A stretch of DNA of 64,000 nucleotides from Aquila chrysaetos chrysaetos (taxonomy: Eukaryota > Chordata > Aves > Accipitriformes > Accipitridae). A program made the translations under genes and the position numbers. Under the pieces are notes generated by a model. It worked only from the letters and a program-made list of their open reading frames with translations, made no database searches and had not been told where the DNA came from. Below, one piece after another: positions 49,476-62,919 of the stretch. The stretch lies in assembly GCF_900496995.4 (NCBI RefSeq), contig NC_044010.1:3286001-3350000 (forward strand), read 5' to 3'. Each line of letters begins with the position of its first letter. Positions within the stretch are counted from its first letter, which is position 1.

Positions 49476-52400
49476 ATTCGGGTCACTAGATGGATTGATT
49501 TGTGGTTGGCAGAGCACTGTACACTGGGGAGGCTCCAGCTCTAGCAAACTTCTGCATGGTTAATAATATTTTGCTTTGTGTTGATGATGGGAACCACTAT
49601 CCAGTCTTTTGCCGGAGTTTGTGGTAAAATCACCTTGTGGTAGTATAATAGCTTCTTACATATTCTAGCTTAGTTTCATTTTATAGATGGGTAGCATTGG
49701 AGTTTTCAGCTTCCCTGCCTGAGCATGTACCTTTCTGATGAGCAAAAGACAGCAAGGTTTTCTGAGATGCTGTGTTTTCTACTGCGCTTTGTCTTTTCAT
49801 GCCATGTGGTGTGCATTTTTATATTGGCTTTATATAAATGGTGTAACAAAGATGTGGGGTGTATACATCTTATCCCAACTCCAAGGCATACTGAAGTTGT
49901 TACAGTGGTCATATTTAGAATTAAAAAGATTAGGCGATAGTCTTTTTTTTTTTCTCCCCTGCTTTGACTTAAAACTGCAATGTGTTGGGTAAAACTGCAT
50001 CGTTATTTAAAAGCAGGTGTTGGTTACTTTTTTGGTTTATAATAACTTTTTTTTCCTCCATCTGTTCACATGTGCTTCTATAAAACAGAAGATGCAATTT
50101 TACCAACTTTGGGGATGTTGAGGTTCCAAGTCCCTTGTTTGTTACAGTTTGCGTTCTGCGATGGGCAGCCCTGTACATTGTCTTTAGCTGATGGAAAACC
50201 ATGGTGGTGGAGAAACCTACATCCATGCTTTTTCTCAGACACTTAATGATATGGTGTGCCATGCACAGTAGGTTCTTCTGATAGAAGTCTTAGATATGAT
50301 ATAGCTGAATGACTGAATCAACTAAGACTTTGATTTGAGGAAGCAATGGGTAGTTCTTTAACAATGTGTTTGAAATGAGTAGTTGTTCCGATTATGTTTA
50401 GACACTGTTCTGCTCAACTATTAAAGATAAGTTCTCTCTTTTAACTGTGATTATGAAGTTGTCCTTTTCCTTGTTGTGGAGATAAAGCAGTTGCATTGAC
50501 CTTGGCTGATCAGGTCAAGGCATATTAAAGGGGAGTTGTGCATACCTAATTTGAAGTAAGAATACCTGTGTGTAACATGTCTCACTTTAATCTTATCTAA
50601 TTTACTCTTTCCTCAGCCCTGTGTAGATAAGACCTTAGGATGTTTTTTTGTATTACGTTTTACTAGCTCAGGTAGCTGGTTATGGTATTAATACAGACCA
50701 GGGAGCAAATGGGGACAGGCTGTCATATCTGTTGCATAGGAGCCTCACAAGTTGAGGAATCCAGAATGAAAGCATTCAGAGTAAATTATGCAATGTATAC
50801 AGAGGTTTCCAAATCATCAAGTCGGACAAAATTAGTATGGTAAATGAAATGATTAGGCCTAATGAGATAAGAAGTCAGTATTCAGTGCAAGCTTTTACTA
50901 GAAGTTAAAGACCAGCAAAGAATTGAAGGTATTACCAGGTGTCCTATTAACCTAATTTCCATAAAACATTGACATATTTTCCTTTTTTTTCTTTTCTTTC
51001 TTTCTGTCTTCAAATTACCACTAGAGGTGGGGAAAGGGCATTTTCACATTAATGAACTGACTTTCAGCTGTAACCAAGTAGAGCTGTAGCTGCCTCGAAT
51101 TGACCCTGACTGGTGACGTTAGCATGTGTGAGTGAGCTCATAGGCACCACCACGCACTTCTAAGAATGCGCCACTGTGGAGTCATTCATAGTTCAGAGTC
51201 CTGTCTGTTGAATTTCACATCCTCCTACAAAATGTTTACAGGCAGGAGCAGCAGGGTAAGCAGACAGAAATAGAAAACCAAATTGTCAGTTCTGTAGATC
51301 TTGAACACTTTAAAACATGTTGGCTTAGCTTTTGTGTGCTTAAAGCAGCAGTCTGTTCTAAATGTAAAGGTTAGGAAATTACTTGTTCTGCTTGCTGTCC
51401 TCTTGATTAGGAGAAATTGACTTTTTTTTTTTTGAGATTTGTTGCTACAGATTTCCTTCTCTCATTTAGAGCGATTTCCTGTCTAGTGGTGTTGAGCTAG
51501 ATTGTGTGTGAATGCTAATTTCCCAAGCTGTGTGTAGGTTGGTCCCTGCCTGTCTCTGAAGTACTTCTCCCAGAAAAGTATGAGCGTTGGTGGGTTAGTG
51601 GCTTCGCTGTTGAAGCCTGTTAGATGGCAGTAGCATTAAGAAAATGAAAGCAGTCAGCCCTCAGCAGCTGAGTTTTGAATTCTCTATAGGGTACAGAATT
51701 GAGGTAGGTTTATCATGTATCTCATTAATATAGATGGGTCTGCTTTAAGCTGTTACAAAGTTGTTGCCAAAAATTTTTTTCTGAGCGGTGGAACTAATGA
51801 TGCCTCCTTTCTTAAGGATTTGTCCAGTTTCATTTATTTGTATGCTGTAACTCGGTGACCTTGGTTTCCTCCACTCACAGGCAGAGAAGGCATGGATTTT
51901 GTCTGGAGCAGAATGTGTTTTTGCTGGTGCTTGGTATGTGTATGCTGATCAGTTGGCTTGCTGCTGCCAACCAGTGTAAGAGCTTGGGGAGCGTTACCTG
52001 GTTTGCTGGGGGTCCAAAGATTTCTGCTCTTTCAGACTAGGCTGATAATGCCCAATGAGTTCCACGTCATTTGGTGGTGGGGAGGAAAAGCAGATGGGAA
52101 AAATGGTGAGCACATAAGCTTAATTAGCTCAGGGAACCAGTTTAAAAGCCGTGGTAGCCAAGATAGAGAATGTACAGAGAAGCAGAGTAGAATACAAAAC
52201 AGAAGTAGAGATGAACTTTGCTTATATTTTGTCCCTTCAGGCAAAAGTTCAGGTTTTTTACCCAACATAATGATTTGCAAGTCATGTTCTAATCCCTGTC
52301 ATTACACTGAGTGCCTTGCAAGCACTGCCTAATGAAGCTATCATGGAGCATTACCTCCTAAAGAAACTGTCAACCAGAAAGACTTGACCTCTATATGAGG

Positions 52401-55400
52401 CTTTCAGTTCAGTCCCCAGGTCTATCCCAGTTTTTAGTCTTGCTGTACTACTTTAGTCACAGGACAGTTTTTCGTTAACAGTGGAGAGACAAGACTTGGC
52501 TTGTCATAGTACTCCTGTATTACGATGCCTCGTGTGAAATGAACTCTAAACAAGCGCTTGGTTGCAGAGCTCCTGCAAGCTTTGGTTCTGTCAGTACCGT
52601 CAGGGAACAGAATAAAGAGAACGGGGTGAAGAGCATCAGCAGTATCTTGTAGGTGAAGGAAATGTGGGAGCTGGGAGATCTGGGTTGGGTCGCCATCTCC
52701 TGCTGCTGCTGTCCTGAGACCTTGAGGGAGCTGTGTATGCCTGGCTACCATCCTGCTAGCTCTGAGTTTTTAAGCAGCAATGCTTATGCTGTTGAAAGCT
52801 CTGGTGTGGTTGGATCTTGCCAGTAGAGAGAAACTTTGTATCATCACATGCAATTCTTATTCCATGTGGAAATGGCTGTACCAATGTAAAAATGCCTTTA
52901 TAACCTTGTGATTTGTGTCCATGGTAGGGTTTTTACTGTTCAGTCAGTACTGCTGCATGATGTAGGCAAATATTGCTTTGTGCAGTGCGCCAACTCAAAA
53001 ATGTGATTAATTGCCTTTTCCTATCTTAGCAGATATTCTGAGGGCAGTTACAGATTATGAAGCCCTTGTGTATTACAGTAATAGGGACCCAGGGTATGGA
53101 CATGTGAACAATCATTGCAGGTCAACTGAGTGAAACTGCTTTCTGATAGCTGTGTGTGCGTTCATTCAGAGCCTATACAAGGAAAATAAACTACAATGAA
53201 ACTACCTCGGGGTGATTGTGCAGGTGGAAAGCTGTAGTGCAGTAATTATTCCACAGTAAATTCAATCATGTATTTTCCATGCAGTGGCTTGTTTGTGTGT
53301 TCATGTTCTGAGGGAAAGAGTCACAGTCCACCTGTGTTTGTTCCTTTGTAAGGCTTTGGGAAGGGAAGGGTAGGTGTGGATTAAAAATGTTTTACACATA
53401 AGGACCCAGTTTCAGTGGCAACACGTGTCAGGGGAGGAAGGGGTCTCTTGTACCTAGACAGGAGGACACTCCCAGGCTATACCACTTTTTGAGGCTGTCC
53501 TCCGATTTCTCCCCTTGAGCGCAGAGGTATTGGTTGCAACATGCATAGCTGTATAGGGCTTCTCTGTATAGCCAAGGGGATGCCACCAAGGGTTGCTTAA
53601 AATACATACACATCTACTTTTTCTGAAGGTCATTGTGTAGCTGGCAAATAGTTTATAAATAATATTGAATGTGGTAACAAGGTTTTTGGTTTGGTCTTTT
53701 TAATTAAGTACTGAGGCACGGTAACCCCATATGCATTGTTTTATACAAGTTTGAAGTAATTTAGGTAGGAAGAGGTAGGGCAGCTTAATCTCGGTACTTC
53801 TGGAAGGTACTGACTAAACATCCTCTTCCTCCCACTGCTCCTGAATCCCTGCTGAGTACAATTACTTCATATTCTGTGTCTGTGGTCCCCTCCCCTCCTC
53901 TCTCCCACATTTGTTAGTTTTAATCTGTTTATGGAAGAGAAGAAATCTTTTGAGTGTACTTCTGAGAAGTTTGGGTGATTTCCTTTCAAGCCAGAAGTCC
54001 TGCCTACTCAGATTTGCCAATAGAAAGCATCTGAACTCAAAGCCTGACTGCTCAGTCACTTTCATCTGTTCCGTGTTTTTCAGTCTTGCTAAACATGACG
54101 ATTTTTTAAATTTTTTTTTTTTTTGAGGCACGAGGGCACTTTTTGGGATTGTGATTGCTGTCAACTGAAGCATGCAAAAACCATCAATAAAGTGCTCCCC
54201 AAAAGATGAGATTATAGAACTTTTTGTCTTCCTGTTTTCACGAGACCCTCTTCCTTGTCTAAATGACCCTTTCTTACCAGTTGACTGGAAGTAATTTCAT
54301 TTGTGTACTTTAAAACTCTAGTAAAGGATGTGGCATTTTATTTTTCTCCTTTTCATTTTGTAAGCATCCTTTCATTTTCTTTTTTGGCACGTTTACTTTC
54401 TTCGGTTTCCTTCATTGTTCTCTGCCTGCCTTCCACAAAACACGTTCTTCTTTCCCTCTCAGGGTGGATAACACTCTCCTTTATACAGTATCACTCTTCA
54501 GGTATCATCTGCTTCTGTGGCTACTCAGCTTTTCCTTGTTGACTTGTCATCTTGCACATCAGGTTATGTTGATACTAATGAAGTTTCCTTTCTTGTTTCT
54601 ATTTGTAAAATGTGTGGGATGCCGTTCTTTCAGGGCAGTCTGCTTTATGATACATTGGCTGTAATTTCTGTTTTTGTTGCTACTTGTTTACCACTGCAAG
54701 TAAAGATTATGAGAAATGGTGTCTATCCTGACTTAAGGATGAGTCATACTCACACCTAACACAAAGAGTTTTTCGTCACTTGAACTAACGAATTTTTGTC
54801 ATAGTATCTGTAACAAAACACCTGATGTGAAACTTCTGATGAAGTCAGTTTTGATGAGCCAGATCCCACAGGAATCGGTGAATTACAATGAAATAAGCTA
54901 CAACAACAAAATAATTAGCTACTTCTCTCTGTCAGCACCTTGCTCACAAGATGGGAGAGAGCCAGCAGGTTATTCTTCTCAGCCTTTCTTTTTTTGAGAA
55001 GTGTTGATCAAATAAGTGGATGCCCTCAAGATGGCATTGGAATTAGAAGACTGTATTGCCTTAATGTTTTTCTACTCATAGAGCTCAGTGTATTTTAGGC
55101 CTAGAAATTACTTTTCTAACAGAAGTACTCAGGGCTTATTTGAGTTTGCCCCTAAAAGTAAGTCTTCTAAATCAATGTAATTCTGTAACAGATATTGAAT
55201 CGCCTTCCCCACTTTCTGTTTAATGATTTTTCACGAACAACAAATAGTAGTAGTAACCTGTATGTGAGGTCAAGAATTGCTTTTACATGTTTTTGAACCC
55301 TTTGAAGTAAATGATATATTTGCACCCTTGTACAGTGTCTGTGCATACGTACATACAAATGTATTTGGCAAGGCCTTGGTTTTTGCTTGAAAGTCCTAGG

Positions 55401-58400
55401 TTGTAATCTAATTTGATGCTTCTCTTGAATGTCATTTCTTTTAACATAACTTTGGAGTGCATTTAGCTGTTAGTTCAGCAGAATTGTCTTGTTGCTATCA
55501 AAATTGGGTTCCACTACCGGCCATATTCCTACTACTTCCTATATATGGTCTCACTGGAGCCTACATGACCACACAGTGAGCCGGTTAACCTGCTTATTCA
55601 TCAGAAAGTTAACTCAACATGAGAGTTAAAGAGTTTTCTGCCAGGTAGCAAGTTGAATTGGCTTATTTTTGTAGTTATGATGACAAGGGATGGGATGGAC
55701 TGTATGGCTGGGGGGAGAAGGGGGGTGGAAAGGAGTGTCCCTTTTGATGACAGCGAAGTATTAAGTATTAGGTCACCTTAGCAGCCTTGTCTAACCACAC
55801 CCATAACAACATAGTTAAAGACTAAAGGCACTTGCATGTTTGTCCTGGATGGCTGGCTGACATCCTTCCTTGAGTAGCAGTTTCCTTCCTTAGATGGAAA
55901 CCTGCAGTCAGATTTTCAGATGCAGGTCTGTGTGCAGATGAGTTGCCTCATAGGGTGGAGAGAGTAGGTTGAAACTATCTGTGCTTAGAACTAAAGTTTA
56001 TCGTGATAGTAACTGGAAACACTACTGAAACAATTTTCCACTATTGTATTCCTACTGATAGTCTTTGCTGTCTCAGGTTTGGGGTTTTTTTCAATTGTTT
56101 TTTTTGCAAGTGAAAGTATATAGTTATGACTTGAAAAGAGCAAGGCTTCTGCTTCATTCAGTTAACAACGCTTTTTTTTTCTTTTAATATGCTTTTACCT
56201 TCCTTCTCACCTTCACCAACAGACAGACAAAAAGCTGTAAAGGGTGAGGTGCTTGTCTCGGGTACCTGTGAAGTCTACACTTGGATTGCAGATTGTGTCA
56301 AATACAAGGAAAGGAGGGGGATGGGAGATGGGTGTACTTGCTAAAGAAATACTGGCAGTACCTAAAGGTCTTTGTTGGCCTCACCGTTGCTTTTTAAGAT
56401 AATAGAATAGGTAAACAAGATTCCGACAAGCTTCCCCTGGTATGTGGGGAGCTGTACTTGGCAGCTGGTTACTTGTACCTGAAGGTTTCTTGGAAGAAGA
56501 GCTATTCTGGTATACCAATTGGCTTGCTGAGTGTAGAAACTTCTGCTCAGGTTTTGTATTTAGGGATTGTCTTAAATACAGACATGATGTCTAGTCAGAT
56601 ACTGCTGTCTTGTATATATGACATGAGAAAAACATGTAGTTCATACTTTGGTGTATACTAGCCGTATTTTGTGACTAGTTTAAAGGTGACTTTAACAGCA
56701 TTTGAAGGTCTGATAGACTTTTGGTGCAGCAATATTAAATTAATTCTTTTTATAACAGTGCAAATAATTCTTAAGAATAATTTTTATGGAGGAAGGCATT
56801 TCAGATTTTAAGCTTTTTCCTTTGCAAGGTGGATATCTAGCCTAGTGGAGATCAGTTGTAAGTTAGCATATAGAGTAATTGTATGCACATGAGGGGTTCG
56901 CCTCATCTGCTGAAACTTGTACTAAAAGGGAGGAATTGGGAAGCCTGCCTTTCTTAAAGCTCATATTCTTCAGCTTGTGCTAGTAGTGTTTTAGTGTTTC
57001 TTGTAACTACACTCAGCTTGGAAAAAAACAGTCAAAAGAAGCTGGTTCCTGAAATTAAACAAGCAGTTCCAAAAACTATGCACAATCAGTTCTGCTGTTT
57101 GCCATCATCGAAGTAAACATCTTCTCTGTTCCAAATTGGCATTTTGAGATGTGGGAATCCAATTAAAAGTGCAAAGCTGTCTTAGTTTAGGCAAGCATGG
57201 AAGTTAAGTGTTTCTCTGTAAGTAGTAGGGTTTATTCTGTGTGAGTAGCTAGAGTGGAGGGTTTGTCAATGGAGGGTAGTGCTGTTTCTTAGCAGTTTCT
57301 TGATGCTGCCTACATAAAACATCCAGCATGAAATCATTTGATTTGACTGAGATCTCAGCACTGTTTGGGCACAGGTCTGAGCTCTCCCCTCACACTGCTA
57401 GTTTCTACTTCCACCCAATTAGTTTAAAAAAGCCTTTTAAATATGTTCTCCTGATGTTCTTTGGTGTGTAACATGTGTGTTTGTATATTTTACATGAAGT
57501 TGGATGCCGTGATGAGTGGAAAGGAGATCTGCAGTTGTGATGTTACAGTGTGGTGTTTGAGCCTGTCTTTTTAGAAAAACTCATCTGTGTTATAAAGACA
57601 TTTTAAACAGCCATGTGAATTACAGGACAAAGTGAAAAGTGTGTATGAGTACAGAGGTACTTCAGGTAAATAGTTCTAGAATTTAGTATCCCTTCTGGGA
57701 GAAGATAATGTATTTTGCTATAGAAGAATAAGAAATGTTTTGAGTAGCTTTCAGTCTGCTGCTTATGTAGAGAAATACAGTTTACTCAATGTTTTCTAGT
57801 CCATCCTTTCAAAAAGCACATATGCTGAAGGCAATCAAAATGGCATGTGAAAGCTGCTGTAATTGCTTCTGTAAACTTGGATTAGGAGCTTTTAAGTGCC
57901 CTATGGGTTCTGGAGACTTAACAAGCACTTGCTTAACCTCTGAAGGAAGCTTAAGTTGCAAAAAAGGTGTTCTCTTGAGCTGTAAACATGTGCAAATACC
58001 AAAGTGACACAGTGGGTGAGGTACCTGGAGATACCACCATGGAGAGGACGCCCATCTCGCCAGTATGAATGGGCTGTTGGCTGTCAGGTTGTTTGCCTTT
58101 GGGGGTTGGAAGCACCTTTTGAAAGGTAGCCAGAGGCTAAAATTGAGTTCAGCTCTTTTAAGTGAGTTGACTTGGATCTGGATGTAATGGCAGGCTATTA
58201 ATTAGCTTTACAAAAGCGCTTTCTAGCTTGCTAGCTGGTGGTCCTCTGTGTGGTACTGGCATCAGACTGGTTACTGCAGGTATGGTCTGTTATCTCTGGC
58301 TCTTGTGTTTCAGGAGTGCCAGACTGTATGTGTGTGTTTAAGGCTGAGCTGTTATCAGGCTGGGGTGTGAGTGAGGCAGTTATTATCAGGGGTTGCTCAG

Positions 58401-58861
58401 CCACCTGGGATTGTCAGTGCTTGGAGCCTCTTGAGCCGCCCTTTCATTTTTCCTCTGTAGTGCTCTGCAGTTTGGGAACTGATGTTCCCCACCCCAGCCT
58501 TTAGGTGGGATGAATTTAAATTCTGGCAGAACTTAAAGCCTAAAATGAGTAATTGGTGTCCCACAACACAGGCTATTTGTGATTGTTGATGAATTTTCAG
58601 TAAAGTGGGGTAGATGTTCAGTAACTCTTCTAGGAAAAGGATCATGCTATTTGCACACCCGTGTGCAGTATGGGAGTATGAGTTGTGATGGGTTCTTTCC
58701 TGGCTGCTGGATAAACACTACGTAGACCAGTATTTGGTTGTGCATATATCTGGACAGTGATGATCTGTACACAAATTCAGCTTTGGTTTTAATCACAGGG
58801 AGGCTGTGTAGCTGGGAGGAAGGCTGAAGTAACACCGATGACTAACTTATCTTGATGATAA

Positions 58862-58888
58862 CTCAAGAGGTTCTCATAACCTCTTGAG
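58862..58888. repeat. perfect 11-bp inverted repeat with 5-nt loop
   Basis: CTCAAGAGGTT (58862-58872), loop CTCAT, AACCTCTTGAG (58878-58888). It would form a small stable hairpin in DNA or pre-mRNA. Nothing nearby suggests a role. Confidence 0.9.
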
Positions 58889-61200
58889 ACTGGTTAGAAT
58901 AGGTGGTCGGATATGAGGAGAGATACTCCTCCCATTTGAGGGAGTTGAAGGGGGCAAACTAGAGGTTGCTACCATAATTCTGAGTCACGGACAAGGAAGG
59001 AGCAGGACAGGAGAAGAGCTGAAAGGAGTAAAATAGGACTGAAGAGGCAATTGGAGTAAATAGAGAATGGATATGGGAATACAAATTAGGGAAGAGATAT
59101 AATGAAACTAGGTAAAATAAGGTTCTAGCAGATGGAAGTAACTCGTCTGGAACATTGTGCAAGTATGTTTAAAAAATTAATTTTAGTTTAAGTTCAGTAA
59201 CTCCACCAGATTTGTGAAGTGAATGTAGTGTAGTTTTATAGGAATTTGAACTTGTGCTTGCCCTCTGAGTAAAGCAAAATGTGCTGAGCTTTAGTTGTCT
59301 ATGTTTTGCATTAAAACAAACAAAAACTGCCTGTTGTACCTAATTTTGTAATTGTCAACTGTTCACAAACAGTGCTGCCCAGAATTACGACACTCCCCTA
59401 GCTTGAGATGGGAGAAAGAAGTTTTTGTCTTTAGGGTTATGCCTCTTCATATTCCCTAGGGTTCCTGCTTAATCATAAGATGAGAAGTGTGGGTTGCTTT
59501 TAAGGACAGCTGAGTTTACTGTATGATCAAGTGGCTCCAGACTCTATAAAAAAAATACTGCCTATTCAAGGTAGTTGTAATAAACATATGGCTTGTAGCC
59601 TTTTTAACTTTGAGGGATTTTATCATGTTTTTTTCCTTAGCTGTGTTAGTTAATTGGGAGAAGCTCAGTGTTCGTGTTACTTCCTGGACTTCTCTGCTGT
59701 TGTGTTGTCTCTGCCCAATAAAGTGATAAATAATCTTAGTGTTTTTCTTTCTATTTTTGTTGCTTTGATTTCTGTTCATAAAAGCCCCCAAATCGCCAGT
59801 TCCAAAAGTTCCCCAAACGATATGGTAAACTTTACTAAAATAAGGACTCTATAGATAGACTGCCACACAACTAAAACAACCATGGAAACCCTTCCTTCCC
59901 AGTTCCTCAAGTTGAATATGTGGAGATAAAAATAGTGCAGAAATAGATTATCTTGCTGCTTTCTGTTTGCTGGAAGAAGACTGTTGGTGCCTCTTCATAG
60001 AACTAACTACTGTTTCATTTGAAGTTGTAATGTTTTTGATACTCCTCAATTTATTAGAAGTAGTACTTGGTTTAAGTGTTGCAGGTAATCAGAGAAGTTA
60101 TGCTGTTAAACTGTTAAAGGGTATGTGGTCAGGCATAAGTAACACAAGCCAAAATAAAACAAGCTGAAGTCGTGCAAGCATAAGATGTAGGTGGCTTCTA
60201 GGAAAGGGTTCAGTGACTTTAGTATTGCGAGATTGTAAATATTATTTTCAGGAAACTGCTTACATTTTAAGAATGAAAATGTGCAGCAGGTGTAGAAAGC
60301 ATTAATAAGTCAGCACTTAGTATACGGAAAATTCTGTGCTAATGTAATACTGAGTTACATACTTAAAATGGCTAGGATGTACTGCAAAAACCATGGTCTT
60401 AACATTGTCCTCAACGCTCGTCCACCAATACATTGAGGTTTTATCATCCCGTGCATCTGAAGAACTGCATAACTTGTAAAGCAAAGTATAGTTTTTTCAC
60501 GGTGCTTTTATTGTGATCGGTGATACAGATTTAAATTGTATGCGTTTAAGACTACAAATTGGTCTTTGAACAGTGTATTCTTTCCATTGTTGTCTTCTGC
60601 AACATGGCGATTCCATCCACGTCCTTGTGAAAGAGTTGGGAAGGCTGCGTCCTGCTCTGTGAGACTCTTAACACAGCTGAAATTCTTTTTATGTTTGGAT
60701 TTGAAATACTTTTCCAAGAAGTTTTAAATCTAAACTTTGCAGCAGAGTGTTGGGACATAACAAACAAAAGTGATACAACTTAGTGTATCTTAATTTTAGT
60801 GGAGTGTCATTTATGATTTTTCTTTTATAGGGTCAGCTTGACTTTTTCTTATTTTTGGTTTGGTGTTTGGTTTGGTGTTTTTTCCAACCCAAGTACAAGG
60901 TGAGTAGGGACATGTAAAAGTATATTTGTCTTAGTTATATGAGCTGTAATATTTGAGAAGTGTTGAATTTTAAGGTAGCTTAGTTTAAATACATGGGCAG
61001 AAAATGACTAATAATTTTAAAAAATACTTTTCTTAATTTTAATTCATTAGTAAAACGAAACTTGTTGCTTTTTATGTGCTTGTTGCAAGCTGTGTGGATG
61101 TGTTCTTAAAATGGATGTGCTTAAAATGACAATTGAAATGTTTAAGTGGGGATGAAGCCATTGGTCTTTTTAGTGCTTTTGTAGTGCTTAGGGTATTCAC

Positions 61201-62919
61201 AGTGCTGTATACATGATTGATCAAGTGCTGTTGAGTGTAAGTATGCTTCAGGTGGTTCTTTTAGTGCTTCAGGCTGGGTTCTTCTCTTTGTTGCCACTTA
61301 AATGGGTAATTTTCTTTCACTGGGATCTGAAGATGTGGAAGAGACCCAAATCATTTTTCTTACAGTTCTTCTATTGTTGCAATGGATGCTGGTTCCTCAC
61401 AGCCTGGAAGTGGAGGGAGAGAGGGCATGGTATTGCAGCAGGTTCTGCTGGTGGCTCATTTGGTCTCCCCACAGCCTCCCAGGGCTGTGGAAGGTGTCAC
61501 CAAGCCCCATCTGCAGCAGGGCTCGGGGTGCCGACCCAAGGCAAGAATTGTACTGGATCCCTTGGTCCTACATGCGCTGCTGTTTTCACGTCCAGCTTGG
61601 CTGATGGGAACAGATACCAGTTCAGGGTCTGTTTGTGTTGCCAGGTCTCAGCTCAGTCCAGTGCTCCTGAACTGTTTTGCCTCAACTGTGATTCAGACTC
61701 TGAGCACTGGATAAAAGAGTTTTATTCTATGCAGCTCCTGTCTCAAGGTAAGAAGAGGTTGTGTGCTCTAGGCCTGTCTTACAAGTTGTCCATCACAATC
61801 TCATGTAGTATCGAAAGCTGTTTCCAGACCAGCTTGTGAAGAACAAGAAACCAAAGCAATATTAAGGTGTATTCCCCAGGAGTACTGGCCCTGTACTGAG
61901 ACACACACCCCTGCTGCACCAAAGCTCAACCCAAGGAGGCGACTGCTCTGCCCTGCTGTGGAGGACCCAGTAATAGACCCCGTCTCTCATCATATTAAGA
62001 TATTTCTCCGGGAATTGTGTCAGTCCCAGTGCTTTCAGAGCCTGTCTCTGCCTGCTTCTCTCCTGCCATCCCCTGTGGTAGGCGCAGGAAGCAGTGAAGC
62101 AGAGCGGGTGACTGTTTTGAGGAAAACATGGGAAGGAAATAAGCCACCTGTGTCTTAAGTACTCAAGAGATCTGGGTCAGAAGAGCAGGCTGTAGAGCTG
62201 TTCAGCAGCAGACGTTAGGATGAGAGCCTCACTACCTCCCTGCTTCCATGGCGTTTCCAAGGCAGAGAGTAATACCAGTGAGACTGCTATTTGTTAGTAT
62301 TTGAAACCAGCCATGTACAAATGCTTGACATGGCCTTGTCTCTTTTGAAGAAACTTCTGCGGCTGAGATACTGGCCAGTGACTCCATTGTTTTAAGCTTG
62401 TTTTTTCTGTCCCTCCTAACTTAAGATTTGCCTGGAGATGATGGGCCTTCATGGAGAAACAGGTATTGCCTTTTAAAAGTGTGTTTTACTCCGAGCGGGA
62501 TTCCCTTGAGATGACATCAAGGAACTGTAACTACAGTTGGTCATGCAGGTGGGGGCAGGTAGCCCACTTCTAACCTGGGCTGCCTTTGCTGACATCGAAG
62601 CTTTCAGAGATGGAGCCTGTGGCACAGAGGTGTGTAGCTGTTTTGGAAGCAAGCTTTTCTTGACTCCAAGTGCCTGGAGTAATGCATAATTGAGATAGCT
62701 AAGCTTGTCATCTTCCTGTTCATTCTCTTCCATCCCAAAAGCCAAGCTCCTCACCACATCTAACTTAGCATCTGTACTTTTCTTCTCCAAAGTGGGTCTC
62801 CTTGTAAGAGTATAATGGGAATTAGATCATTACATTGTATTTTAAGAATTTTTCCTGGTATTAAGTCAGTTTGAAATATTTCACATTATATTTTCCTCTC
62901 CAGTTTTGATTCAGAAGGT
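61201..62919. other. GC-richer island in intron 1 with a 208-codon open frame
   Basis: Between about 61380 and 62130 the sequence is visibly richer in G/C than its surroundings. An ATG at 61213 opens a 208-codon frame to 61839. It has a hydrophobic first third and cysteine pairs in its second half (CLCC, CLNC). I recognise no domain, promoter or splice pattern, and do not call it a gene. It might be a decayed element of unknown type. Confidence 0.4.

Larger units (their letters stand above)
44526..61200. other. intron 1 stretch with no recognised gene
   Basis: This is about 16.7 kb of AT-rich sequence. It holds a T run at 46407-46428, a very AT-rich patch at 47690-47790, a possible CR1 scrap at 49405-49475, and an 11-bp hairpin at 58862-58888. 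No exon or RNA gene was recognised. Confidence 0.5.
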
